From the NCBI GenBank assembly GCA_964651495.1, contig CAZYWP010000131.1, forward strand, positions 1 to 8,737: a stretch of 8,737 bases of DNA, given 5' to 3'. This stretch comes from CAZNVB01 sp964651495 (lineage in GTDB: Bacteria > Acidobacteriota > Aminicenantia > Aminicenantales > UBA8522). Below are positions 1 to 7,205 of the stretch, piece by piece. The translations under genes were made by a program, and so were the position numbers. The notes below the pieces were generated by a model. It saw only the letters and a list, made by a program, of their open reading frames with translations, was not told the origin of the DNA and made no database searches. How positions within the stretch are numbered: the first letter of the stretch is position 1; each line of letters starts with the position of its first letter.

Positions 1-90
1 TAATCCGTGAGTTCATTGGCCTATGGAGATGTGCCTTGGCCGGGCATGGGAAGGGCTATGATAATAGAAATCTCCTCAAAAATACAGGCG

Positions 91-124
91 ACCCGTTGAC
101 AGCCCTGACGGGTTGTTATATGTG
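91..124 (+). promoter_or_regulatory. Hairpin with embedded TTGACA box (weak promoter or terminator candidate)
   Basis: The arms ACCCGT (91-96) and ACGGGT (108-113) can form a six-base-pair stem. They enclose a perfect -35-like TTGACA (96-101). An AT-rich stretch TTGTTATAT follows. Read as a promoter, the best -10 match (TATATG, 117-122) is only 15 bases away, which is short. Read as a terminator for a gene to the left, the T-tract is interrupted and weak. The sequence does not decide between these, and it may be neither. Confidence 0.2.
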
Positions 125-327
125 AATTGCATCCAAGTCACGCCATATCACGTAGATATTATTGACCGGGATAAAAAGTTCTGATGAGGTCTGGCATCGG
201 GAAAGGCTGGCGGGTTTGAGGCGATCCTGTCCGAACCAGGCACGGAACTTGCTTTGGCTTGAGTCCGGCCGATGTTTGCCGGAAGGAAGGCGCTAAATTT
301 GAGCGCCCCAATGAGAAAAATAGCGAA

Positions 328-333
328 GGAGGA
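328..333 (+). promoter_or_regulatory. Shine-Dalgarno site deciding the start at 341
   Basis: GGAGGA lies seven bases before the ATG at 341. It favours that start over the in-frame upstream ATGs at 272 and 311. It also puts the hydrophobic signal sequence at the very N-terminus, as expected for an exported protein. Confidence 0.75.
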
Positions 334-340
334 AGGGCCC

Positions 341-1243
341 ATGAAGATTGTCTTCCGGATCATGTCCGGCCTGTTAACGGCGGGTTTGGCCGCAGCCGTC
401 CTGAGCCAATCCGGCAGCTCGTCGCTCCAGAGTCTCGTCGATTCCGAGAGGGCTTTTTCCAGCATGTCAGTGGAAAAGGGAATCCGGGAGGCCTTCCTGA
501 CCTATCTGGCTGATGACGCCATCGTCTTCCGCCCGAAGCCGGTTCCCGGCAGGAAAGTCTACGAAGACGCGCCGGCCGATTCGCCTCTGCTCCTGACCTG
601 GGATCCGGCTTTTGCCGAAGTCTCCGCGGCCGGGGACCTGGGCTATACAACCGGTCCGTACGAAGCCCGCGACAGGAGCAGGCCGGACCAGCCGGCACGG
701 CACGGGCATTACATTTCGGTCTGGGAAAGACAGGGGAACTGGCAGTGGAAGGTCGTGTTCGACGGCGGCATCCGCCATGCCGAGCCGGGCCCCAAGCCGC
801 CGACAGTGGCCACGAGGCCGGACCAGGTCAAGACGTGGAGGGGGGCTAAAGTCGACCGGATTCAGGGGAGAACGGCCCTTATCGACCTGGAGCGAGATTT
901 CGCTGCCAAAGCGCTGACCGCGGGAATTGTGGAGGCCTACCTGGCTTATGCCGACAATGACATTCGGATTTATCGGGATAACGTCCTTCCCACGACCGGA
1001 AAAGAAGCTTTGTTGAAAGAGCTCTCCATGGCCGCGGGGAAATGGGCCTGGGATCCTCTGGATGGAGCGGCTTCCTCCATAGCCGACCTCGGCTATGTCT
1101 ATGGCATTTGCGATGTGACGCGGGATAACGCGGGGGATGCCCCTCCTGAATCTTCGAGCTATTTAAGGATCTGGAGAAGGACGTCCGGCGGCCAATGGAG
1201 AATTGTGCTCGACCTGGCTGTCCCCATCCCGGCGGAGAAATAG
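341..1243 (+). CDS. Exported protein with two tandem SnoaL/DUF4440-like domains
   Basis: The product has 300 residues. A basic start (MKIVFR) and a hydrophobic stretch to about residue 21 form a probable signal peptide; there is no lipobox cysteine. Residues about 29-144 and 178-292 are two diverged copies of one domain. LVDSERAF matches LIDLERDF, WDP at 87-89 matches WDP at 237-239, GDLGYTTGPYE (98-108) matches ADLGYVYGICD (248-258), and the ends GHYISVWERQGNWQWKVVFD and SSYLRIWRRTSGGQWRIVLD align. This pattern is that of the NTF2-like DUF4440/SnoaL_3 fold, a cone-shaped alpha+beta barrel that often binds small ligands. The substrate or role is not shown; no conserved catalytic residue can be assigned. 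About 110-residue single-domain members are common, so the duplication roughly doubles the usual length. The gene is convergent with the glycan operon, with 37 bases between the stop codons, and probably unrelated to it in function. The domain call is firm, the function unknown. Confidence 0.85.
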   Translation: MKIVFRIMSGLLTAGLAAAVLSQSGSSSLQSLVDSERAFSSMSVEKGIREAFLTYLADDAIVFRPKPVPGRKVYEDAPADSPLLLTWDPAFAEVSAAGDLGYTTGPYEARDRSRPDQPARHGHYISVWERQGNWQWKVVFDGGIRHAEPGPKPPTVATRPDQVKTWRGAKVDRIQGRTALIDLERDFAAKALTAGIVEAYLAYADNDIRIYRDNVLPTTGKEALLKELSMAAGKWAWDPLDGAASSIADLGYVYGICDVTRDNAGDAPPESSSYLRIWRRTSGGQWRIVLDLAVPIPAEK

Positions 1244-1252
1244 GAAGGTCGG

Positions 1253-1345
1253 ATGAAACTCAAGAATTTCAAGGTCGCCGTCACGGGGATTGCACATTCT
1301 TCGGGATCGTCCCGCCCAGTCCCTTCAGCAGCCCGGATTTCCTGA
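1253..1345 (+). other. Short ORF with a good RBS; possible remnant of a gene start
   Basis: AGGAAGG (1242-1248) stands four bases before an ATG at 1253, nine bases after the preceding stop codon. The first residues, MKLKNFKVAVTG, read like a natural protein start, reminiscent of the first beta strand of a Rossmann-fold enzyme. After residue 12 the frame runs into sequence that is the 3' end of the convergent GT39 gene and stops at 1343-1345. One reading is that a gene following the DUF4440-like protein was cut off when the minus-strand cluster came to lie here. The other is a chance ATG after a purine-rich stop region. It is unlikely to encode a working protein. Confidence 0.25.
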
Positions 1346-4028
1346 GGAAATAATCCTTGATATCGGGACAGACCCGGAGATAATCGAAGGCCACACCCCG
1401 GTCTGTTTCGATCTTGATGAAGAATTGAACCTTTTCTCCGAGATCCCGGCATTCGAAGGGAAAAGAAGCCGAGGATAGACTGCCGTCCGGTTCAGGCTCC
1501 AGAACGATAGGGAAGGTATATCTGTCTTCCTTTTTCTCCAGTTTGGAGACGACCTCGAGTTCGCCGACGACTCCTTCGACATGGGACGGGTTGAAGAAAA
1601 CGAGGTCGAGGCCGTATTTTTGGGGATAGAGGAGAACCTCCGGAGATTTTGCCTCTAAACGGCCGCGGGAGGCATCGGCAGCGGGAAGAAGAGCCCTCCG
1701 CCCGTAGAACTGGCGGTCCTCCAGGACCCTTCCGTTGGCAAACTGGAACTCGGCATCATCCAGGAAATTGGACATGGTCTCTTCGAGGAGGGGATAGCTC
1801 AGCCCGGAGAACTTAGCAAAAGCATGGACCCACTCGTCCGAGGCGGCGGTTTGATACAGGCTGAGGTAGCGTCGCAGCAGGGGGTCGGCGGAGGCCGTCT
1901 CCAGGTAGCGCCGGCTGTCCTCAGCGCGGCCCAGGCTTTTAGCGCAGGCCGCCAAATAAAGATAGACCTCCAGGTCGAGGCCCGCCTTCGGCCGGCCGGT
2001 GAGCGAGGCGAGGAAATGCCGTTCGGCCGCCCCGTAATCGCCCAGCCGGAAAAACTGCACTCCGATGTCGAACTCGTCATAGCAGAGTCTGAGGAAAGCG
2101 CGACGCAATGATTTTGAGCCTTTGACGGAGATCTTGTAGATGTAGCGATAGAACGGGAACGACAGACGGGGCCGGAAAACCAGGACCGCAGGAGCCCCCT
2201 TCGTCACCCTGAGCTTTTTCCTCCAGGGAAAATTTCCGATCGTGATTTCTCCCTGGCCCTCGGCCGCCGCGGCGAAGACGGCGATCGTCGGGACTTTTCT
2301 CCGGCTGATGATGACCCGTTCGACCTTCTGCTTGGGGAAGAGGAAAAAGCCCATGACGCTTTTGCCGTAAGGGCTCCCGTCGGCAATTTCAAATTCCCTA
2401 GCCGGGCCGAGGAGCGGAATGGTCGGCGGCAGCGACAGCCTCTGCTTCCTCCTATTCTCACTCTTGGTAAAAAAGAGATTCAGCTCGGGGTTCTTGTATT
2501 CGATGTCCCAAAAAAAGAAATTCTTGACCTGTTCGTTTTTTTCTCTCTGCTCTCTGTAGAGGCGGACGATATTTTTATAAAACTTTTCGTTCTTGAAGAA
2601 ATGCCCGTACGCCGCGCTCGAAGTGATGAGGAAGTCAAACCTCTGGTAGGGAGCGAATTCTCTTGAGAACAGGTAGGCCCGGCTGAAAGAATCATACTGG
2701 TAACCCTGGCCGCGGAGGGGAGGGGAGAACCACTCTTTCCCGAAATAATAGCGTCCCGGCGGGATGTTTCTCCTGATCCAGCGTTCGGCCACCTCGGTCG
2801 TGTCGTCCTCCCACAGATAGTACGTCTTGACGAGGGCGGAGGAGGCGAGCGTCAGGAAGAGAATGGCCAAGCCGGGAAGAACGACGCATTTGGGCAGGCG
2901 GAGCTTTATGAACAGGCCGAGCGCGAGCTGGACGCCCAGCATGCCCAAAAAGGCAAAGAACAGGGCGAATGCCGGAAGGTCCCGGTATCTCGAGAAACCC
3001 AGGAATCCGAGCGCCCCGAGGAAATAGGCCAGGCCGGCCAGCCCGAGGAAGGAATTCTTTGTCTCCCTCCGGATGAAGACGGCGGCGGCGCCCAGAAGGA
3101 TGAGCGCCAGAAAAATCGGCCCCTCGGCCGAAAGAATATTTTTGAGACCCAGGACATACTTGTTGTACTGGATGTATTCCAGGCCGGTCTTGGGCTGGAT
3201 CGGTCTGAGGAACCACTCGGTCTCATGGACGATGCCCAGAAAAAGGCGGGAGGCGCCGAGATATCTTTTGAAGTGAATCAGAGCATAGGGGTGGCCGATA
3301 AAGAATCCGGCCGTTGCCGCCAGGCCGGCGATGTAAATCTTGAAGTCGAGAAAGAAACGAAAGATTTTCTTCTGGGCGGGGGGAGTCCCGAGCAGGTGGG
3401 CCAGGGCGATGGCTGCAAGGACGAATATACCGTTGTATTTCGTGGCCACGGCCAGCCCGGTGCAGAGCCCGGCCAGGACGTAATCTCTCCAGCGCCTCTC
3501 CTTCAAGATAAGGACGCTGAAGTATAGGGCCAGGGCATAAAAAAACGTCATCGGGACGTCCAGGGCGATCTGGTGGCTGAAAAGGATATGGATAAACGAT
3601 ACGGAAAAGAGAAACGTGGCCAGAAGGGCCTCCTTGGCCGAATACAGTTTTTTCCCGATGGCGTAGACGACCAGGATGGTCAGAGAGCCCAGGAGGGCGC
3701 AGAGAAATCGTGCGGCGAAGAGAATCTGCTCGAAAGAGAGGTTGAACACAGCGGCGCCCTTGTGGAGTCCGAGGATGCAGGCGAAGGCGGAAAGCCCCCG
3801 CAGAGCGATGGCCACGAGGTAATTAAAAAATATGGGATAATAGTAAATTGGGTCTGGCCGCCAGTCGCCGTGGTACATCTGCTCGATCTGCTTGGCGACC
3901 GGGATGTCATCCACTCGCTCGTAGGCGGATGAGATGCCCCAGAACCGGAAAAAGCTGCCGCCGAGGAAGATGAGGAGAAGCAGAATCAGCAGGCGGCGGT
4001 TTTTCGATTCTCCGGCTGGACTGTCCAT
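1281..4028 (-). CDS. GT39/ArnT-like GT-C membrane glycosyltransferase with large C-terminal extension
   Basis: The product has 915 residues. Residues 1-402 hold about eleven hydrophobic segments. The first extracytoplasmic loop carries an acidic pair (D40-D41 in ERVDDIP), where GT-C enzymes of the PMT/ArnT class have their catalytic acid. HQIALDVPMTFF (152-163) and GLAVATKYNG (191-200) match later family signatures. Such enzymes take a sugar from a polyprenyl-phosphate donor and move it to an acceptor on the outer face of the inner membrane. Residues about 403-915 should be extracytoplasmic: a basic, aromatic-rich stretch (460-530), a probable beta domain (535-640), a TPR-like helical part (652-712, including GDYGAAERHFLASL), and a C-terminal region of no recognised type. 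Usual GT39 proteins have 450-600 residues, so this one is long. It is last in the operon, 47 bases after the deacetylase, and has its own promoter and no visible Shine-Dalgarno site. The acceptor is unknown. Confidence 0.85.
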   Translation of the reverse strand: MDSPAGESKNRRLLILLLLIFLGGSFFRFWGISSAYERVDDIPVAKQIEQMYHGDWRPDPIYYYPIFFNYLVAIALRGLSAFACILGLHKGAAVFNLSFEQILFAARFLCALLGSLTILVVYAIGKKLYSAKEALLATFLFSVSFIHILFSHQIALDVPMTFFYALALYFSVLILKERRWRDYVLAGLCTGLAVATKYNGIFVLAAIALAHLLGTPPAQKKIFRFFLDFKIYIAGLAATAGFFIGHPYALIHFKRYLGASRLFLGIVHETEWFLRPIQPKTGLEYIQYNKYVLGLKNILSAEGPIFLALILLGAAAVFIRRETKNSFLGLAGLAYFLGALGFLGFSRYRDLPAFALFFAFLGMLGVQLALGLFIKLRLPKCVVLPGLAILFLTLASSALVKTYYLWEDDTTEVAERWIRRNIPPGRYYFGKEWFSPPLRGQGYQYDSFSRAYLFSREFAPYQRFDFLITSSAAYGHFFKNEKFYKNIVRLYREQREKNEQVKNFFFWDIEYKNPELNLFFTKSENRRKQRLSLPPTIPLLGPAREFEIADGSPYGKSVMGFFLFPKQKVERVIISRRKVPTIAVFAAAAEGQGEITIGNFPWRKKLRVTKGAPAVLVFRPRLSFPFYRYIYKISVKGSKSLRRAFLRLCYDEFDIGVQFFRLGDYGAAERHFLASLTGRPKAGLDLEVYLYLAACAKSLGRAEDSRRYLETASADPLLRRYLSLYQTAASDEWVHAFAKFSGLSYPLLEETMSNFLDDAEFQFANGRVLEDRQFYGRRALLPAADASRGRLEAKSPEVLLYPQKYGLDLVFFNPSHVEGVVGELEVVSKLEKKEDRYTFPIVLEPEPDGSLSSASFPFECRDLGEKVQFFIKIETDRGVAFDYLRVCPDIKDYFLRKSGLLKGLGGTIPKNVQSP

Positions 4029-4037
4029 GCTGGCAAG

Positions 4038-4066
4038 ATTATATGGAACGCCTCAGCCGATTTCAA
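4038..4066 (-). promoter_or_regulatory. Sigma70-type promoter directly before the GT39 gene
   Basis: Read on the minus strand, TTGAAA (4066-4061) and a perfect TATAAT (4043-4038) are 17 bases apart. Transcription would begin near 4031, only about three bases before the ATG at 4028. No Shine-Dalgarno site precedes that ATG, so this transcript would be essentially leaderless. The -35 box lies next to the 3' end of the deacetylase gene, in a 47-base gap. The match is strong, but position alone does not prove activity. Confidence 0.6.
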
Positions 4067-4076
4067 CTTATCGGCT
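4055..4076 (-). repeat. Seven-base inverted repeat around the internal -35 box
   Basis: AGCCGAT (4055-4061) and ATCGGCT (4070-4076) are exact inverted repeats around the eight-base spacer TTCAACTT. The repeat reaches the last base of the deacetylase stop codon and spans the -35 box of the internal promoter. No T-run follows on the minus strand, so it is not a standard terminator. It could be an operator, an mRNA-stabilising stem or chance. Confidence 0.4.
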
Positions 4077-4888
4077 CAAAGACCCGGACCAAGATAATCG
4101 CTGATGGAGCAAAATTCGAAGCGGGAGAGCAAGCGGTCCAGTTTCCGTTCCACCGTTCCGACTTTGAAATATTGGATGAACCTTTCCCGTGGTGGCAGGG
4201 CGAGCCGCGGGCCGGCGGGGTCGACCTCGCGGGGGTGGACACAGATCAGGGCCGGCTTGCCTTTCCTGTTCAGGGCCGCGATGGCCAGGCGGATAAGCGG
4301 GAGGGGGAAAAAGCGAAAGAAGAAGCCGCTGGAAAAGGGAATTCTCATCCCCACAAAGGACCAGGTGGAGGCGGGGAATTCGACGAGGCCGTTGAGGCGA
4401 TGAGGAAAGCGACAGGCTTTTCGGTCGCCATAGAGAAATGTCCTGACCGGGAAAAGGCTTGAATCGTACTCCAGGCCGTTCTCTCCGAGAATTTCGAAAA
4501 ACCAGCCCATCCGGCGGTCGACGGACCAGGACGGAGCCCGGAAGCCCCGCACCTTCGCGCCGCCGAGCCCGGCCAGGACCTCGAGCGATCGCCGGAGGTC
4601 AGCGGCGAAGGCTTCCGGAGTTAACCTATGAACGAGGGCATGGCGGTAGCCGTGAGAAGCGATCTCGTGCCCGCCGGCCCTGATTTTCCGGACGACCCCC
4701 GGATAGCGCTCCGCGGTCCGACCCAGGATGAAGAAGGTCGCCCGGGTCCGGTGCGTTTTACAGAGATGGAGAAGCCGGATGACGTTGGCTTCCAGCCGGT
4801 CATCGCGTTCCGGATCCCGGGAGGGGCCAACCGACCTGTAATTCGCCTGCCACCATTCCTCGATATCAAAGGTCAGCAGGTTACGCAT
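4076..4888 (-). CDS. NodB-type polysaccharide deacetylase, DUF3473-like (PEP-CTERM locus type)
   Basis: The product has 270 residues and no signal peptide. Carbohydrate esterase 4 motifs appear in order: TFDIEEW (6-12) with D8 as probable base; HEIASHGYRH (74-83), where H74 or H79 with H83 could bind the metal; RGFRAPSWS (114-122); and a late ICVHPREVDP (215-224) with H218. The form DxEEW instead of TFDDG, the GYRH ending and the HPxExDP motif are typical of the subfamily found in exopolysaccharide loci with exosortase (DUF3473 at the C-terminus). Such enzymes remove N-acetyl groups from sugars of a polymer or lipid-linked intermediate. In this operon it could play the part ArnD plays in the aminoarabinose pathway. 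The start overlaps the end of the methyltransferase by eight bases, which points to translational coupling, and there is no clear Shine-Dalgarno site. Family call is firm, substrate unknown. Confidence 0.88.
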   Translation of the reverse strand: MRNLLTFDIEEWWQANYRSVGPSRDPERDDRLEANVIRLLHLCKTHRTRATFFILGRTAERYPGVVRKIRAGGHEIASHGYRHALVHRLTPEAFAADLRRSLEVLAGLGGAKVRGFRAPSWSVDRRMGWFFEILGENGLEYDSSLFPVRTFLYGDRKACRFPHRLNGLVEFPASTWSFVGMRIPFSSGFFFRFFPLPLIRLAIAALNRKGKPALICVHPREVDPAGPRLALPPRERFIQYFKVGTVERKLDRLLSRFEFCSISDYLGPGL

Positions 4889-5702
4889 TCTTGACGGCTT
4901 CGAGCGCCACCGTGCTGGACAGGAGTTTGTCGAAGAGAGAGAAGGTTTGGTCGCCCGGGCTCATTCTGACTTTTCCGATCGGATAATGTAAGAAAAGGAC
5001 GGTGCGGACGCGTCCTCCTGCGGACTGCAGCCCCCGCCGCAGGCCGTCCGCCGTATGGAGGCCGAGATGCCTGTATTTTTTCCTTTCCCCAAGCCGAAAA
5101 ATCTTCAGGCTCAGGTTCTGCCCGTTGGTCGCGCTGAGGATGATCCTCCCGCCGGGTTTTGTCACCCGCATCAGCTCGCCGATAAACGGCCGGCTGTCCT
5201 TGAATGACTGGATGACGTTGTTGGCGATGACGAGGGCGAAGCAGCCGGCGGGGAAGGGGAGTCTCCTGCCCGATGACTGCGCCACCGCCAGCCCTTTTTT
5301 TACGGCGTGGCCGGCCATCTCCAGCGAAATATCCACGCCCACGAGGAAGTTATCTGTGGCCAGGATTTGAGAGAAATGTCCCGTCCCGCAGCCAACGTCG
5401 AGGACGGGAAGACCTCGAAGTTCCCCTGCCAGGCGGAGCAGGTTCTTCCGGACAAAAAGAAAATTCCTCCGGCTGAAATAGCTGTTGGCCGTCTCCCGGT
5501 CACCCTTCTTCCCGCCTAGGCGGTCAAAATAATCTTCCCAGACCTTCTCCTCGTCATCCCTTTCGAGCAGGACCGGGATGTCGTTGATCACCGGGTAGGA
5601 TGCGCCGCAGCCGCGGCATTTGAGCGCCTGATCACGGGATTCGACCTCTTCTCCGCAGCGGAGGCAGCGCAGGAGCGGCAGCAGGCGCTGGACGTTCATC
5701 AT
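4881..5702 (-). CDS. SAM-dependent methyltransferase with N-terminal zinc ribbon
   Basis: The product has 273 residues from the ATG at 5702. I chose that start because it forms an ATGA overlap with the stop of the FemAB-like gene and has GAGGAAG upstream; an ATG directly after it at 5699 is equally possible, and a longer frame from 5768 is unlikely. Residues 11-46 form a Trm112/UPF0434-like ribbon with C13-x2-C16 and C29-x2-C32 followed by YPVINDIPVLL, a pairing common in methyltransferases of cell-surface gene clusters. The class I Rossmann domain follows: motif I VLDVGCGTG (100-108), acidic VGVDIS (121-126), LPF (148-150), NNVIQ (161-165) in the motif IV area and LMRVTKPGGRIILS (177-190). 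The target (sugar, lipid carrier or small molecule) cannot be read. Family call is firm; a role in modifying the glycan made by the neighbours is inferred from context. Confidence 0.87.
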   Translation of the reverse strand: MMNVQRLLPLLRCLRCGEEVESRDQALKCRGCGASYPVINDIPVLLERDDEEKVWEDYFDRLGGKKGDRETANSYFSRRNFLFVRKNLLRLAGELRGLPVLDVGCGTGHFSQILATDNFLVGVDISLEMAGHAVKKGLAVAQSSGRRLPFPAGCFALVIANNVIQSFKDSRPFIGELMRVTKPGGRIILSATNGQNLSLKIFRLGERKKYRHLGLHTADGLRRGLQSAGGRVRTVLFLHYPIGKVRMSPGDQTFSLFDKLLSSTVALEAVKNA

Positions 5703-6769
5703 ATCGACAGCATCTTCCTCAGGTATTTTCCGGCGCTCGCCGTGAGGCGAAGAGGAAGCCGCCTCCATACGGCTGTTCCCGTCCGGGCGGCCAGACTCCG
5801 CTCCGAGAGCGGCCTGCGGCCGCTGCCGGCAGGATAGAAGAAATAGGAATAGTCATGGAGCTCCAGGCCCCACTTCAGCTTATACTGTCGCTGGCCGGGA
5901 TAGCGCAAGGGGCCGAAATCGAAGCACTTGTAGCCACCGGCGATCGCCCGGCTGATGAACTCAAAATGGAGAAGGTCGGCCGCCCGCAGATGATAATGGG
6001 TCTCGTCGGACACGATGTCCGTGATGTGGACCGATTCTCCCACCTCCCAGCCGAGGAGCGCGGCGATCGGAGTGTCTTCGCTGAGGGCGATAAGTACGCG
6101 GAGATGGGCGCCCAGGTTTTTGTGCAGGGCGATAAAGTAGGCGAGGGGGTGGGGCGGGCTGCCCAGCCGCTTGAGGCTTCGCAGATGCAGAGGATAAAAT
6201 ATTTTCTTAATGTCGTCTTCGCCGTCGGCCGTCTCGACCCGGAGGTTGTGACTCCGCGCCCTCCGGATGTTTTTCCTGACGCTGTATTCGACCGTGTCCC
6301 ACAGGCTGAGGGTTTTCGCCAGCGGCAGCGTTCCATAGTCGTACAGGCGTTTCTCCTCGAAGACAGCCGTCCCCAGCCCGGCGAGGTCCGGAAAACAGCG
6401 GATTTCGAGATAGTCGAAAGAGCTGATCTCCCGGCTGCGTTCGGCCGCTTCCGGGAATTCGGCCAGGATGGCGAGCTTCTGCCCGGTCGAAAGGGAGGGC
6501 CCAAAAAGCAGGCCGCCGTATTCCGAGAACGGCTGGGAGACGAGCCTCTTTCCGTAGAGGATGCTGCGATGGAAAAAACTGGGGAAGACGGCCAGGATTT
6601 GATCATCCCGCGCGTAAAGCCAGTAGTTAGGCCTCAGCCTGTACACTTCCTCGACCGCTCTTTTAAAGCCGCAGAGGTGGATAAACCGGCCGCAGGGATG
6701 AGCCAGGACGAAGTCGTCCCAGTCGTTTCTCCTCCGGTCGCCGTAGGGAACCCAACCCCTGTCGCCCAT
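5699..6769 (-). CDS. FemAB-like GNAT-fold protein, PEP-CTERM-locus type
   Basis: The product has 356 residues from the ATG at 6769. The frame can be extended to a TTG at 6850, which would overlap the previous gene by 17 bases, but the added 27 residues are low in information and no family member I know needs them. The N-terminal half (about 1-150) is a first GNAT-like fold. The second holds SVRKNIRRARSHNLRV (163-178), the RSLKRLGSPPHP segment (197-208), which is the hallmark region of this family, IAALLG (235-240), and FDFGPLRYPG (283-292) followed by YKLKWGLE (296-303). FemAB proteins transfer amino acids from aminoacyl-tRNA to peptidoglycan precursors; the exopolysaccharide-locus branch is thought to acylate or aminoacylate a glycan but is biochemically little known. 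It is cytoplasmic by sequence. A leading 64-base gap separates it from the EamA-like gene, and it overlaps the methyltransferase by four bases. Confidence 0.83.
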   Translation of the reverse strand: MGDRGWVPYGDRRRNDWDDFVLAHPCGRFIHLCGFKRAVEEVYRLRPNYWLYARDDQILAVFPSFFHRSILYGKRLVSQPFSEYGGLLFGPSLSTGQKLAILAEFPEAAERSREISSFDYLEIRCFPDLAGLGTAVFEEKRLYDYGTLPLAKTLSLWDTVEYSVRKNIRRARSHNLRVETADGEDDIKKIFYPLHLRSLKRLGSPPHPLAYFIALHKNLGAHLRVLIALSEDTPIAALLGWEVGESVHITDIVSDETHYHLRAADLLHFEFISRAIAGGYKCFDFGPLRYPGQRQYKLKWGLELHDYSYFFYPAGSGRRPLSERSLAARTGTAVWRRLPLRLTASAGKYLRKMLSI

Positions 6770-6833
6770 GTGACTTATCCGATCGGCTGGCGCGGATTCA
6801 CCTGTTTCCCGTCCTTTCCCTTCTTTGGCCGTC

Positions 6834-7205
6834 CTAACGGCCCTGGGCAACCAGGAAAACCCCGACCACGATCAGTGCCGCGCCGACCCATTTGAGCGGG
6901 GACATCGGCTCCTTGAAGACGACGGCGGAAGCCAGGGCGACAGTGACCAGGGTGAGGCTGACGACGAGGTTGGAGAAGCCCAGCTCGAGCCGGGAGAGGA
7001 CGACGAGCCAGAGGAGGGCGCCGACGATCCCCAGGAGAAACCCGGCCAGGACCGGCCAGGAGCTGACGGCTTTGAGGAAAAAGCGGAGGCTGACTTTCTG
7101 ATCGGCCAGCTCGTTCATCCCCATCTTGAGGAAAACCTGGCCGGCCGTCCAGATGACGATCAAGAAGGCGAAAATTCCGATTTCTTTCATCGCGCCGCTC
7201 CTCAT
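6834..7205 (-). CDS. Four-helix EamA/SMR-like membrane protein (candidate lipid-sugar flippase)
   Basis: The product has 123 residues and four predicted helices at about 8-27, 50-70, 76-97 and 103-121. The stretch FKEPMSPLKWVG (97-108) followed by IVVGVFLV is the usual last-helix pattern of EamA and small multidrug resistance transporters. The charged residue of EmrE-type drug pumps (a glutamate inside helix 1) is absent, so drug efflux is unlikely. In glycan operons, proteins of this size (compare ArnE and ArnF) move polyprenyl-phosphate sugars across the membrane, which fits a cluster with a GT2 synthase and a GT39 acceptor enzyme. The start at 7205 makes an ATGA overlap with the DUF2304 gene and has GAGG five bases upstream; a second in-frame ATG lies at 7190. 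Family call is firm, flippase role inferred. It may act as a homodimer. Confidence 0.8.
   Translation of the reverse strand: MRSGAMKEIGIFAFLIVIWTAGQVFLKMGMNELADQKVSLRFFLKAVSSWPVLAGFLLGIVGALLWLVVLSRLELGFSNLVVSLTLVTVALASAVVFKEPMSPLKWVGAALIVVGVFLVAQGR

Larger units (their letters stand above)
1..340. other. Leading intergenic region, no convincing gene
   Basis: No gene of credible length or similarity is visible here. One frame is open from base 3 to a TGA at 123-125 (about 40 codons) and could be the 3' end of a gene lying to the left, but its translation resembles nothing I recognise. The stretch contains two small hairpins (91-113 and 264-283) and a TTGACA hexamer at 96-101. The second hairpin has six-base arms TCCGGC and GCCGGA around an eight-base loop, and would lie in the 5' leader of the downstream exported-protein gene. 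No clear promoter with both boxes at proper spacing was found for that gene. Confidence 0.5.

Noticed and set aside
3..125. Frame open from the left edge, about 40 codons
   Set aside because: It is too short and unlike any known C-terminus to be called a partial gene.
182..210. CTGATGAG followed by GGGAAAGG, resembling a hammerhead ribozyme core
   Set aside because: The bases between the two core pieces cannot form the required stem II, so the match is by chance.
2692..3216. Minus-strand frame of 174 codons inside the GT39 gene
   Set aside because: It is a frame-shifted reading of the membrane part of the GT39 gene, rich in Pro, Arg and Gly, with no domain.
6770..6850. TTG start at 6850 for the FemAB-like protein
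   Set aside because: It would add 27 residues of low-information sequence overlapping the previous gene; the ATG at 6769 fits the start of the family domain.
5855..6895. Long plus-strand open frame of 346 codons
   Set aside because: It lies antisense to the FemAB-like gene, whose motifs are clear. Its translation has no recognisable domain, which is typical of a high-GC shadow frame.
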